Assembly (NCBI GenBank): GCA_045630225.1
Contig: JAZQSR010000180.1
Span: 1-24,568, forward strand
DNA from: Treponema_F sp045630225
GTDB taxonomy: Bacteria > Spirochaetota > Spirochaetia > Treponematales > Treponemataceae
Length of the DNA stretch: 24,568 nt
Direction: 5' to 3'
Numbering within the stretch: position 1 is the first letter of the stretch; the number at the start of each line of letters is the position of its first letter. The notes under the pieces are model-generated. The model was not told the DNA's origin and did no database searches. It saw only the letters and a list, made by a program, of their open reading frames with translations. Shown one piece after another: positions 7,226-14,810 of the stretch. The position numbers and the translations under genes were made by a program.

Positions 7226-7672
7226 TTACCCGTTGATATCAATACCGTTCATGAGAGGTGCAGGTTCACGTCCAGCCTCTGTAGCAGCTTCTGCCCAAGC
7301 ATCTCTCAACTGCATCAACATATCTTGGATAAAGGTAATCTTATCCCGATTGTGACTGATGGATATGTTCATCAGTTCCTGATTAAAGTAGATGTACAGT
7401 GACATTAAATTCTTTGAGATGTCTCCACCAGCATTCATGTCCAGAGAAATCATCAACTCAGTGATAATTTCCTGCACCTTGATAATGTGCTTGGAAAACT
7501 GCTCAATATTCTGAGCCTCAATTTTGTTGCCACCCATAAGATAGGACACGGCATAGCTTAGTTGGCGGATAGCCTCATCGTACAACATTACAACAAGTTT
7601 TCCCTGACTAGCTGTTTTTACACCAGTGTCCCGATAGGCGCCATAGGCGCCATAAGGTTGACCGTAACCCAT
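7226..7672 (-). CDS. fliS: Flagellin export chaperone FliS
   Basis: 148 residues. It matches FliS in the motif T-A-S-Q-G-K-L-V-V-M-L-Y-D-E-A-I near residue 20, in the four-helix pattern, and in the stretch L-Y-x-Y-F-N-x-E-L in the third helix. FliS caps the C-terminus of flagellin until export, preventing early polymerisation; in spirochaetes the filaments lie in the periplasm. The N-terminus has a G-A-Y-G-A-Y repeat and the C-terminus an A/E-rich extension. The start has AGGGGG 5 bases upstream. It shares an operon with flgN and has a sigma-28-like promoter. Confidence 0.93.
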   Translation of the reverse strand: MGYGQPYGAYGAYRDTGVKTASQGKLVVMLYDEAIRQLSYAVSYLMGGNKIEAQNIEQFSKHIIKVQEIITELMISLDMNAGGDISKNLMSLYIYFNQELMNISISHNRDKITFIQDMLMQLRDAWAEAATEAGREPAPLMNGIDING

Positions 7673-7699
7673 ATTTACCCCCTACAGTTGCTCCTTTAA

Positions 7700-7726
7700 A
7701 TATCGGAGTGGCAAAAATGCCCTTTA
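7700..7726 (-). promoter_or_regulatory. Sigma-28 (FliA)-like flagellar promoter of fliS-flgN
   Basis: On the minus strand, TAAAGGGC - 11 bases - TCCGATAT, against the FliA consensus TAAAGTTT-N11-GCCGATAA. The spacing is exact and the core TAAA and CCGATA elements match. It lies 27 bases upstream of the fliS ATG. Confidence 0.7.
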
Positions 7727-7754
7727 GTTTTAATTTAAAAAAAACAGAACAGTC

Positions 7755-7783
7755 TCGACTATTCTTCTTTTTTTTCGTATATT
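7755..7783 (+). promoter_or_regulatory. Sigma-70-type promoter of ftsH
   Basis: TCGACT (7755-7760) - 17 bases - TATATT (7778-7783). The predicted transcript starts near 7790, giving a leader of about 13 bases that includes the GAGG ribosome binding site. Confidence 0.5.
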
Positions 7784-7802
7784 CTTAGTATGAGGTTAAA
7801 TA

Positions 7803-9794
7803 ATGAGCGATTCTAACGATAAAAATAATAAAAATGATAAGAAGCAAAATCAAGATCCCTTTGATTTTTTCAAATTATCTCCTGAATCAGGAAACAAAAA
7901 AGGTGGTGGTGGAAAAAAAGGGTCATCCTTTCCTTTTTGGATCATTATTTTAATTGTTGTGGTGGCTATTGGCATCATCAATATGATTCTTTCTTCCCAG
8001 CCAGACAATTTGATTCCCTTTTCTGATTTCAAGGCCATGATTCAAAATGGTCAGATTACCCGTGTGGATATTGGAGAAACTTATTTCACCGGATATTTGG
8101 GAAATGTTAGTGCCGATGAAAATCCTTCTTCTGGCTTGAATCTTTTTAGCACTCCTGCTGCAAATACAAGTAACTCCGTTCGGACTGCAGGAATCTTGAC
8201 GGAAAGTTTCCTGCAATTGCTGGACAATGCCGGGGTTTCCTATGAGGTTGTGGCAAAGCAGAACGGATTTTTGACCCAGCTATTGGTGAATCTGATTATT
8301 CCCTTTGGCTTTATCTTCCTAATGTGGATGTTTATCTTCCGCAAGATGGGTGGTGGCCTTGGTGGAAGCATTTTTTCTGCCGGTAATTCCCGTGCCAGCG
8401 CTGTGGAAGAAGGTTCCATTGTAACACGATTTGCCGATGTGGCTGGTGTGGATGAGGCCAAGGAAGAGCTGGTAGAGGTGGTGGACTTCTTGAAATCACC
8501 TGAAAAATACACAGAAATCGGTGGAAAGATTCCCAAGGGTGTGCTTTTGGTAGGACCTCCTGGTACGGGAAAGACCTTGCTGGCTCGTGCCGTTGCTGGT
8601 GAAGCCGGTGTTCCCTTCTTTAAGATTTCTGGTTCCGACTTTGTAGAGATGTTCGTTGGTGTTGGTGCCAGCCGTGTTCGTGACCTGTTCCGTCAGGCTC
8701 GTGAAAAAGCTCCTTGTATTGTATTCATCGATGAGCTTGATGCTATTGGTAAAAGCCGTGTAAACAATATTCACGGTAATGACGAGCGGGAGCAAACCTT
8801 GAACCAGCTGCTGGTAGAAATGGACGGCTTTGATAATTCCAAGGGCTTGATTCTCTTGGCTGCCACTAACCGCCCCGATGTTCTTGACCCAGCCTTGCTG
8901 CGCCCTGGCCGTTTTGACCGTCAGGTAGTGGTGGATCGTCCCGATGTAAAGGGGCGGGAAGCAATCCTGAAGATTCACGCCAAGAACGTAAAGCTGGGAA
9001 ATCAAGTGGATTTAGCTTCTATTGCCCGTTCAACTTCTGGTTTTGCTGGTGCTGATTTGGCTAACGTGGTGAATGAAGCTGCTCTTTTGGCTGTTCGTGC
9101 TGGTAGAAAGGAAGTCCAGATGGAGGATTTCCACGAGGCAGTGGAAAAGGCCATTGCAGGTTTGCAGAAGAAAAGCCGTGTTATCAAGGAAAAGGAGCGA
9201 GAAATCGTGGCCGTTCACGAAACTGGTCACGCCTTGGCAGCAGCCTTTACCGAGGGAGCCGACAAGGTACACAAAATTTCAATTATTCCCCGTGGAATTG
9301 CTGCCTTGGGCTACACCTTGCAGATCCCAGAGGAAGATAGATATCTGCGTACCGAAAAAGAATTGTACGGAGAAATTGATGTTTTGCTTGGTGGACGGGC
9401 TGCAGAGCAGGTTTGCTTTGGTGAAGTTTCCACTGGTGCTTCCAATGACTTGCAGCGAGCTACAGACATTGCCCGCAAGATTCTCACTGACTACGGTATG
9501 AGCGACAAGTTCAAGAACGTGGTGCTTTCTCAGCGAGGTGGTGGCTACGGTTCAGATTCTCCCCAGTTGGTGCGAGAATATTCTGAGTCAACACAGCAGT
9601 ACATTGACCAAGAATTGGCTCGCATTATGGATGAGCGGTTCACTAGTGTGGTGAATATGCTTACTCAAAAGCGTGATCTACTGGACTATATTTCCCAGCG
9701 GCTTTTGGAAAAAGAAGTTATCGAGCAGGCTGAATTCGAAGACATTATCAATGCTCGCCAGCACTTGGACGAGTTGCCTAGTAGTACAGTCTAG
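7803..9794 (+). CDS. ftsH: ATP-dependent zinc metalloprotease FtsH
   Basis: 663 residues; membrane-bound hexameric AAA+ protease that extracts and degrades membrane and some soluble proteins. The N-terminus is Asn/Lys-rich and cytoplasmic. Transmembrane helices lie at about 44-64 and 160-182, flanking a periplasmic domain. The AAA module has Walker A GPPGTGKT (251-258) and Walker B VFIDE (307-311). The second region of homology is A-A-T-N-R-P-D-V-L-D-P-A-L-L-R-P-G-R-F-D. The zinc site is H472-E-T-G-H476; most family members have HEAGH, but the metal ligands are intact. ATG 7803 has GAGG with a 7-base spacer. An out-of-frame mini-ORF at 7790 overlaps the start. The stop codon forms part of the next gene's ribosome binding site, tying the toxin-antitoxin pair downstream to this transcript. 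Confidence 0.97.
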   Translation: MSDSNDKNNKNDKKQNQDPFDFFKLSPESGNKKGGGGKKGSSFPFWIIILIVVVAIGIINMILSSQPDNLIPFSDFKAMIQNGQITRVDIGETYFTGYLGNVSADENPSSGLNLFSTPAANTSNSVRTAGILTESFLQLLDNAGVSYEVVAKQNGFLTQLLVNLIIPFGFIFLMWMFIFRKMGGGLGGSIFSAGNSRASAVEEGSIVTRFADVAGVDEAKEELVEVVDFLKSPEKYTEIGGKIPKGVLLVGPPGTGKTLLARAVAGEAGVPFFKISGSDFVEMFVGVGASRVRDLFRQAREKAPCIVFIDELDAIGKSRVNNIHGNDEREQTLNQLLVEMDGFDNSKGLILLAATNRPDVLDPALLRPGRFDRQVVVDRPDVKGREAILKIHAKNVKLGNQVDLASIARSTSGFAGADLANVVNEAALLAVRAGRKEVQMEDFHEAVEKAIAGLQKKSRVIKEKEREIVAVHETGHALAAAFTEGADKVHKISIIPRGIAALGYTLQIPEEDRYLRTEKELYGEIDVLLGGRAAEQVCFGEVSTGASNDLQRATDIARKILTDYGMSDKFKNVVLSQRGGGYGSDSPQLVREYSESTQQYIDQELARIMDERFTSVVNMLTQKRDLLDYISQRLLEKEVIEQAEFEDIINARQHLDELPSSTV

Positions 9795-9802
9795 GAGAAG
9801 GT

Positions 9803-10015
9803 ATGGTAGCAATTAAAGCTTATTACGATGGGAAGTATTTCGTTCCTTTGGACGAGATGAAATTCAGACCTCAGCAAACTGCAATTATTGTTGTAGAGGA
9901 TGATGTTTTAAGTGAAAAGACATCATCTTGCAGAGGCTTGGCAAGTGCTTATGCTAAACCTGAATTGATCCAATTTGAAGAGGAATTAATTGCTACCACT
10001 TTCTCTGGAAAATAA
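9803..10015 (+). CDS. Putative antitoxin of a VapBC-like pair
   Basis: 70 residues. The N-terminal half (I-K-A-Y-Y-D-G-K-Y-F-V-P-L-D-E) resembles, from memory, the short beta-rich antitoxins of the DUF104/AF2212 type. The C-terminal half, with S-A-Y-A-K-P-E-L-I-Q-F-E-E-E, has the look of a toxin-binding helix. The start has AGGAG five bases upstream, overlapping the ftsH stop (8-base gap). The stop is one base before the toxin ATG. Antitoxins of this kind bind and neutralise the partner PIN nuclease and often repress their own promoter; here no separate promoter is evident, so expression probably follows ftsH. The role is assigned mainly from context and size. Confidence 0.75.
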   Translation: MVAIKAYYDGKYFVPLDEMKFRPQQTAIIVVEDDVLSEKTSSCRGLASAYAKPELIQFEEELIATTFSGK

Positions 10016-10016
10016 A

Positions 10017-10382
10017 ATGACACTTATCGATACAAATGTTATTCTTCGGTACATATTGAATGATATACCTGAACAGGCAGATAAGGCAGAGTTGGTTATA
10101 AACTTGGGTGCATTTACTTTGCCAGAGGTAGTTGCTGAAGTTATCTATGTCCTGACGAAGCTTTATGGGGTTCCACGAAATAAAATTTCAGAAATTATCA
10201 TCCCTCTTTTTGATGAAATTGCTATTCAATATAAGGATGTAATCATATGTGCTGTGAAAGTTTTTGCAGAAACAACATTGGATTTTGTTGATTGTATCTT
10301 GATATCTAGAAATAAGATTTTAAATGAACCAGTATTTTCTTTTGACAAGAAATTAAATAAACAATTAAAAACTCAAAGCTAG
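10017..10382 (+). CDS. VapC-like PIN-domain toxin ribonuclease
   Basis: 121 residues. The four acidic PIN residues are in place: D5 in L-I-D-T-N-V-I-L-R, E41 in V-V-A-E-V-I-Y-V-L, D92 in L-D-F-V-D-C-I-L, and D110 in F-S-F-D-K-K-L. PIN toxins are Mg-dependent ribonucleases, many cutting tRNA or rRNA. A TTG at 9990 is in frame but overlaps the antitoxin; the ATG at 10017, one base after the antitoxin stop and with GGAAAA before it, fits coupled translation. All catalytic residues are present, so the toxin looks active. The pair is AT-richer than ftsH, consistent with later acquisition. Confidence 0.9.
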   Translation: MTLIDTNVILRYILNDIPEQADKAELVINLGAFTLPEVVAEVIYVLTKLYGVPRNKISEIIIPLFDEIAIQYKDVIICAVKVFAETTLDFVDCILISRNKILNEPVFSFDKKLNKQLKTQS

Positions 10383-10418
10383 AGACTTATTAACTTTCTA
10401 AAATCACTGGAATGCCAT

Positions 10419-10447
10419 GGGGAAAATACCTAAAAGGCATATTCCCC
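10419..10447. terminator. Possible hairpin between convergent vapC-like and ACT genes
   Basis: Arms GGGGAAAATACC (10419-10430) and GGCATATTCCCC (10436-10447) with one mismatch and one wobble pair, loop TAAAA. There is no T-run on either side, so intrinsic termination is uncertain. Confidence 0.35.
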
Positions 10448-10489
10448 CGTCTTGAGCAACAGTTTCTCCTTCTTCCAAATGGATATACC

Positions 10490-10759
10490 CTAAATTCGAT
10501 GCATGGCACTAAAAACCTTCTCGTGCATGATGTTGATGGAAACGGAAAGCTGCTGCCCCAGCTCATTTAAGGCGGTGCGGAGCTCTTCCATGGGGAGTTT
10601 TGTGGCAGATAAATCCACCATCATCATCATCACAAAGTTGCCAGAAAGAATGGTTTGGCTAATATCTGCTATGTTAATGCTATGCTGAGCAAGGAAATTG
10701 CTCACCTTGGCAATGATGCCCACTTGATCGGTTCCTACCACGGTAATAATTGCGTTCAT
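10490..10759 (-). CDS. ACT domain-containing protein (UPF0237 type)
   Basis: 89 residues, a single ACT domain. It opens with M-N-A-I-I-T-V-V-G-T-D-Q-V-G-I-I-A-K-V-S, the beta-alpha start typical of the UPF0237 family, and has I-N-I-A-D-I-S-Q-T in the second strand. ACT domains bind amino acids or other small ligands and usually dimerise. Members of this family stand alone and their ligand is not settled. It is downstream of the dGTPase-like gene on the same strand but separated from it by a terminator. There is no ribosome binding site before the ATG; a -10-like TATCAT ends exactly 6 bases before it, suggesting a leaderless transcript. Confidence 0.9.
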   Translation of the reverse strand: MNAIITVVGTDQVGIIAKVSNFLAQHSINIADISQTILSGNFVMMMMVDLSATKLPMEELRTALNELGQQLSVSINIMHEKVFSAMHRI

Positions 10760-10765
10760 ACTAAA

Positions 10766-10794
10766 ATGATAATGAAAAAAGCCCCCTTTGGAAA
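10766..10794 (-). promoter_or_regulatory. Promoter of the ACT gene overlapping the upstream terminator
   Basis: Minus strand TTTCCA - 17 bases - TATCAT (10766-10771), then 6 bases and ATG. The -35 lies in the loop side of the terminator hairpin. The -35 is weak (4 of 6). Confidence 0.4.
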
Positions 10795-10800
10795 GGGGGC
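10775..10800 (-). terminator. Terminator after the dGTPase-like gene
   Basis: Minus strand GCCCCCTTTCCAAAGGGGGC (10781-10800), an 8-9 bp GC-rich stem with a tight loop, followed by T6. Confidence 0.9.
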
Positions 10801-10809
10801 AGTAGGCGA

Positions 10810-12057
10810 CTAAAAACTGATAATTTCCTCATGAATGGAGATGGCAAAATGGTCTGTCATGCCAGAAATAAATTCGATGACGCACTTGTTGAAGCTGTCG
10901 GGTTGGGACAGATCGAACACTGGCTTGATGGAGTCGAATTTGATTAAAGCCCGTTTTTCAAGATCGTAGCTGGTGTATTTTACTAGCCAGTCTTCAAAGG
11001 TGGTGCTCAGCAGGGGATATTGCTTGAGGCAGAATCCCACCTTCTGGCTGGGAACAAAGGGCTGGGTCTGGCACAGTAAGCGGTAGATGGTGTGGATAAT
11101 CACTGTGGCGTAGTGCTCAAATTCTTGGAGCCGCCAGTGGTTGTAAATGTTGGCAAAGTTAAAGGATTTTAGCTTTTTCATGAACTTAAAGTAGGCGGGT
11201 GAAAATACCAAGCCTGCTTCTGGGGAGCTTTGCTGGCACAAATCCACAATCAAGTCGTTGATGAGGACGGTGGTGTTAACGGTTTTACCTGTTTTGGTGG
11301 CGGGAAAGCCAAAGCATTCTCCCACAATTTCCTTCAACTGGCGATAGGCTCCCATATCCAGAATGTGATACTGGCGAGCATCTTCAATGTCACGGCCAAG
11401 GTAGGCGATTTTATCAGAAAGCTTTACCACGCAGCCTTCCCAGGTGTAGGGCTGAACACTGCCCGCCTTCTTGATGTCGTATAGGGACATGGCTTGGCTA
11501 CGGGGCCGAATGCCGCTTTCGTCCACCTCGCCGCAATGACACACAATGCCGTCTCGCACAGCGTAGGTCAAATCTAGGTTTTTTGCCCTGCCTTCTGGAT
11601 CCTGCAATGTTTCGATGTAGTCTGCAAAAAAGAGGCTGTTTCGTTCATGCCAAAATCGTTTTGGTGCATTTTCTCCTGGCTTTTGTGGTAAAAGCTTGTT
11701 CAGGCACTCTTCTCCAAAGTGGCCAAAGGGAGCATGACCTATGTCGTGACCGATGGCTATGGCAGAGGCCAGCTGTTCGTTCAAGCCCAAGTACTTGGAA
11801 ATGGTGGATGCCACCGATGCCACGTGAAAGACGTGTTCCATACGAGTGCAGATATGGTCGTTTTTGGGGGCAAAGAACACCTGAGTTTTGTGCTTTAATC
11901 GACGAAAGGCCTCGCAATGGAGGAGGCGAGTGTAATCTCGCTCAAAATCGGTACGAATGTCATTGTTTCTAGAATACAATTCATGTTGCCTCTGAATGGC
12001 TTGCTGCCAGTTGGGGTTTTCCTTTCTACAAGCTACCTGAATAAATGCGTCTTTCAT
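10810..12057 (-). CDS. dgt: dGTP triphosphohydrolase-like HD-domain protein
   Basis: 415 residues. HD-superfamily nucleotide hydrolase of the deoxyguanosinetriphosphatase group, which splits dGTP (or other dNTPs) to nucleoside plus triphosphate and so limits dNTP pools. Metal ligands are visible as H75 in T-R-M-E-H, H104-D105 in G-H-D-I-G-H-A-P-F-G-H, and D215 in K-L-S-D-K-I-A-Y. The R-D-Y-x-R-L-L-H...F-R-R-L-K-H-K-T-Q-V block near 40-60 is the family's N-terminal signature. The length fits the shorter dGTPase-like type rather than E. coli Dgt (about 500). Substrate is not decided by sequence. The ATG has no Shine-Dalgarno; promoter and start suggest a leaderless mRNA. Confidence 0.93.
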   Translation of the reverse strand: MKDAFIQVACRKENPNWQQAIQRQHELYSRNNDIRTDFERDYTRLLHCEAFRRLKHKTQVFFAPKNDHICTRMEHVFHVASVASTISKYLGLNEQLASAIAIGHDIGHAPFGHFGEECLNKLLPQKPGENAPKRFWHERNSLFFADYIETLQDPEGRAKNLDLTYAVRDGIVCHCGEVDESGIRPRSQAMSLYDIKKAGSVQPYTWEGCVVKLSDKIAYLGRDIEDARQYHILDMGAYRQLKEIVGECFGFPATKTGKTVNTTVLINDLIVDLCQQSSPEAGLVFSPAYFKFMKKLKSFNFANIYNHWRLQEFEHYATVIIHTIYRLLCQTQPFVPSQKVGFCLKQYPLLSTTFEDWLVKYTSYDLEKRALIKFDSIKPVFDLSQPDSFNKCVIEFISGMTDHFAISIHEEIISF

Positions 12058-12063
12058 GGCTCA

Positions 12064-12092
12064 ACTATACTTTCTTCTATTTGTTTGTACAA
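12064..12092 (-). promoter_or_regulatory. Promoter of the dgt-like gene, leaderless geometry
   Basis: Minus strand TTGTAC (12087-12092) - 17 bases - TATAGT (12064-12069) - 6 bases - ATG. Normal initiation would start at the A of the ATG. Confidence 0.7.
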
Positions 12093-12124
12093 GATTCTTT
12101 CCTTCAAGGAAGAGAAATTGAAAT

Positions 12125-12153
12125 TTGTTTTGGAGAGCTCTTTCTCTTACAGT
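12125..12153 (+). promoter_or_regulatory. Promoter of the large lipoprotein gene, leaderless geometry
   Basis: TTGTTT (12125-12130) - 17 bases - TACAGT (12148-12153) - 6 bases - ATG 12160. The -10 is weaker (4 of 6) but the spacing equals that of the divergent dgt promoter. Confidence 0.5.
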
Positions 12154-12159
12154 AAAAGT

Positions 12160-14772
12160 ATGAGGAACATTTTTTTTACCACAATTTTTTTTGTCTTTTC
12201 ACTTTTTTCTTTTCTGGCTTGTTCCGCCTGTACAGTAGCACCCTCTAGCAGTACTGCTCAGTTAGATAGTTTTTATCACCAAGCAGCAGTTCCTCTGAAC
12301 ATGCTAGATGCTTCTTACAATGTGAACGGATTTTTGCCTCAGCAGGTGTACATCAAAACTCTGACCCAAACCTTTTGTCGGGACTACCAATTTTGTCTGG
12401 TGGATGGCCTGATTTATTACAAGCTCATGCCTAATGCCCAGTACAGCAATCCTGGCATAGATGAAACTGAATGGCAGCTTTTATGCGAAACAGGGCTACC
12501 TTTTCCTGCAAAGTCTGGGGCATTTCCTGTTCCAGAAGAAATTGTAGAAATTACTGCTGATGCCGATGCCCTTGTGACTTTTGATTCAGAGGGAGGTATG
12601 TACCAGCTATTTACCAACGACAATGGGCCTGGAAAACCCTTTCAGTGGATCGCAGATTTTGGCTTTCCTGAGCGAGTTCATTTGGTACAGAACCAGCTGG
12701 TAAAAAACAAGCGGGCCTGGGCCATGGGTGCTCGTCGTCAGGATGTGTTGTGGCACGAGGATATTTTCGGCAATCCCCACCACTATGGTACCATGGGTAT
12801 CGAAACCATCTATTTTTTAACAGAGGATGGACAGCACATTCGTTTTACGGACTCTGGCCTCCCTGCAGATTTTAGTCGCAGCATCCAAGGCCCTGAATCT
12901 GGCACTTTTATTGCAGAAAATCTCAGCGTCAGTGCCTCCACCATGTTTGTCATTAACAAGGCTGGCACTATGTACACTCGGCTTGCTGATTTTGATACCC
13001 TGGGCTGTGATCCCATGTTTTTCAAATATACCTACGAAAAACTGCCTCAAAAATACGATGGCACCCAGTATCTTTCCAATTATGCTCCCTGGGGATTGCC
13101 TTCAGAACCCTGGCTTCAGCAGCCTGCAATTCCCCTAGAAGGTCAGGCTCGCATCACCAAGCACATTACCATCCTGCAAAACGGTCGTGGTAATGCTAGC
13201 CGTGAGCTGCGAGTTGCAGGAACAAATCAGTTTGGACAAACAGGCTATTATTCCAAGGCTATTTTTCAAGATAAGAGTCAGGATTGGATCTTTGTGGAAG
13301 CTCCCCTGTATCTTGATGAAGCCACCTTTCTTCCCGTTACTGCTGAAGGCTTGCCAGCTGAAGTTTTGGCAAATTTATCAGGCCCCAGCCAGTTCCTGCA
13401 ATTTTCTGGTTCCGTGTGGCAGGAAGGTCGCCATATTCCAGAAATCACCTGTTCCATCGAGGATTTTGTCATGAGTGAGGGAAGCTGCACCCTCAAGGTA
13501 AGCTACAAGGATGAAACTCGCTACATTACTCTCCATCCTGTGGAAATGTGGTCCTTTATGTTTAGAAATAATCCTGGCTTTGACGGCACTCCAAAAAATT
13601 TCTTCATTACCTTTGAGTATCCAGAAGAAAGCCTCTATTCAAAATACCCAGAATTCCAGCTTTTCTTAAAAAAGGTTTTTGGAGATAAGAACAAGGTGGT
13701 ATTTTCCAGTCAAGCCTCCGTTACCGACACTGTGTTCCATCTCAGTGTAAAATATAAGGAACCCAAGCTTGTTCTAGCTCCCTTGTCGAGCCGTGGAGAT
13801 GCCACCATTCCAGCGGTGGCGGCAGCAATGCCTCGGAAGGATGATTTTGTCTTTGTCCTCACCAATTCTCCTCATCAGCAAAATGCCGCCACAGTGAATG
13901 CCGCCCTGTTCTACGACTCCCCAGCTCTAGCTCATTTTTCGTCAGAGGAATTGCAGTTGGCTCCTGGTACCCTTATTTCCCAAACTAATCGCCAGCTTCT
14001 AGATAAGGCCCTGGTGGCAAACCAGCAATATCGTCAAATGCTACTTCAAGAACTGGACTTGTTCAAAAAATATGCTTCCAAGGCAAAGATTTCCCGTTGG
14101 GGCTACAATTTTGTGGACTTACTCACCACTGTCACCCTGCTGAATCAGATTGACCTACCCAAGATAAAGACTGCCACCTCCTTTGGCGGCGAATTGCTTG
14201 CTCAAAATGCCCGTACCTACAAGGCTCAATCTCAGTCCCGCACCTGGACCTATTCTCATTTGCTGGAATTGTTAGAAATCCGTATTGCAGCCTACAATGC
14301 TCTGCAAAAAGTCTTGGATGAGGGTGCTGAATCAGTTTCTGTCCCTGAAAAACTTTTCAATACCCACTACCAGTATCTCAAGGTGGCCACCTTGCCTGAC
14401 TCTATTCAAGGAATCTCTCCCTTGCAGGAAGATTGCTGTGTCACCGCCTATCTCTTGCCCGATGTGCCCCTGTTCCCAGGCTATTGCCTTGTGCTACAGC
14501 AGGAGGGGGAATTCTACTACGTGTTGGCAGAATTGGAGCAATCCGTGAAGGCTATCTATCATAGAAAAAATCAGCCGTCCCAAGAAAATCCTCTTGTGCT
14601 GACAGTAAAATTCCAAGTGTTTTCCGATTCGGGAATCTTGCCAAAAGCCTTGAAAAAGCTAGATAAACAGAAGGGAAGGCTTATGTGGGATGGAAATCAG
14701 CTGGTAATCGAAGGTAAAAAAGGTTTGTTGAAAAATAATCCACTTTTTTTAGGAAGGATGAAGATAGAGTAA
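12160..14772 (+). CDS. Large putative lipoprotein of unknown function
   Basis: 870 residues from ATG 12160. The frame stays open further upstream, but that part overlaps dgt on the other strand and lacks a signal peptide. The chosen start gives a short basic N-terminus, a hydrophobic core and F-L-A-C (C21), an acceptable spirochaete lipobox, so export and lipid anchoring are likely. I do not recognise the family. The first half (about 100-450) has recurring short blade-like strands (A-L-V-T-F-D-S-E-G-G-M-Y, T-M-F-V-I-N-K-A-G-T-M-Y-T, E-L-R-V-A-G-T-N-Q-F-G-Q-T-G-Y-Y), which could be a beta-propeller. The region at about 560-760 is more helical, including a long stretch with N-Q-Q-Y-R-Q-M-L-L-Q-E-L-D-L. 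It has no Shine-Dalgarno. It is followed after 119 bases by a chemoreceptor with its own promoter. Confidence 0.85.
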   Translation: MRNIFFTTIFFVFSLFSFLACSACTVAPSSSTAQLDSFYHQAAVPLNMLDASYNVNGFLPQQVYIKTLTQTFCRDYQFCLVDGLIYYKLMPNAQYSNPGIDETEWQLLCETGLPFPAKSGAFPVPEEIVEITADADALVTFDSEGGMYQLFTNDNGPGKPFQWIADFGFPERVHLVQNQLVKNKRAWAMGARRQDVLWHEDIFGNPHHYGTMGIETIYFLTEDGQHIRFTDSGLPADFSRSIQGPESGTFIAENLSVSASTMFVINKAGTMYTRLADFDTLGCDPMFFKYTYEKLPQKYDGTQYLSNYAPWGLPSEPWLQQPAIPLEGQARITKHITILQNGRGNASRELRVAGTNQFGQTGYYSKAIFQDKSQDWIFVEAPLYLDEATFLPVTAEGLPAEVLANLSGPSQFLQFSGSVWQEGRHIPEITCSIEDFVMSEGSCTLKVSYKDETRYITLHPVEMWSFMFRNNPGFDGTPKNFFITFEYPEESLYSKYPEFQLFLKKVFGDKNKVVFSSQASVTDTVFHLSVKYKEPKLVLAPLSSRGDATIPAVAAAMPRKDDFVFVLTNSPHQQNAATVNAALFYDSPALAHFSSEELQLAPGTLISQTNRQLLDKALVANQQYRQMLLQELDLFKKYASKAKISRWGYNFVDLLTTVTLLNQIDLPKIKTATSFGGELLAQNARTYKAQSQSRTWTYSHLLELLEIRIAAYNALQKVLDEGAESVSVPEKLFNTHYQYLKVATLPDSIQGISPLQEDCCVTAYLLPDVPLFPGYCLVLQQEGEFYYVLAELEQSVKAIYHRKNQPSQENPLVLTVKFQVFSDSGILPKALKKLDKQKGRLMWDGNQLVIEGKKGLLKNNPLFLGRMKIE

Positions 14773-14810
14773 ACTTTAATATATAAAACCCCTTCTACAA
14801 AATTTTTTTC

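Noticed and set aside
7240..7242. TTG start for flgN
   Set aside because: It would overlap fliS by 17 bases without a ribosome binding site; the ATG at 7221 just after the fliS stop fits coupled translation.
11917..12159. Upstream extension of the large lipoprotein frame into dgt
   Set aside because: It would put 81 codons antisense to the conserved start of dgt and bury the signal peptide inside the protein.
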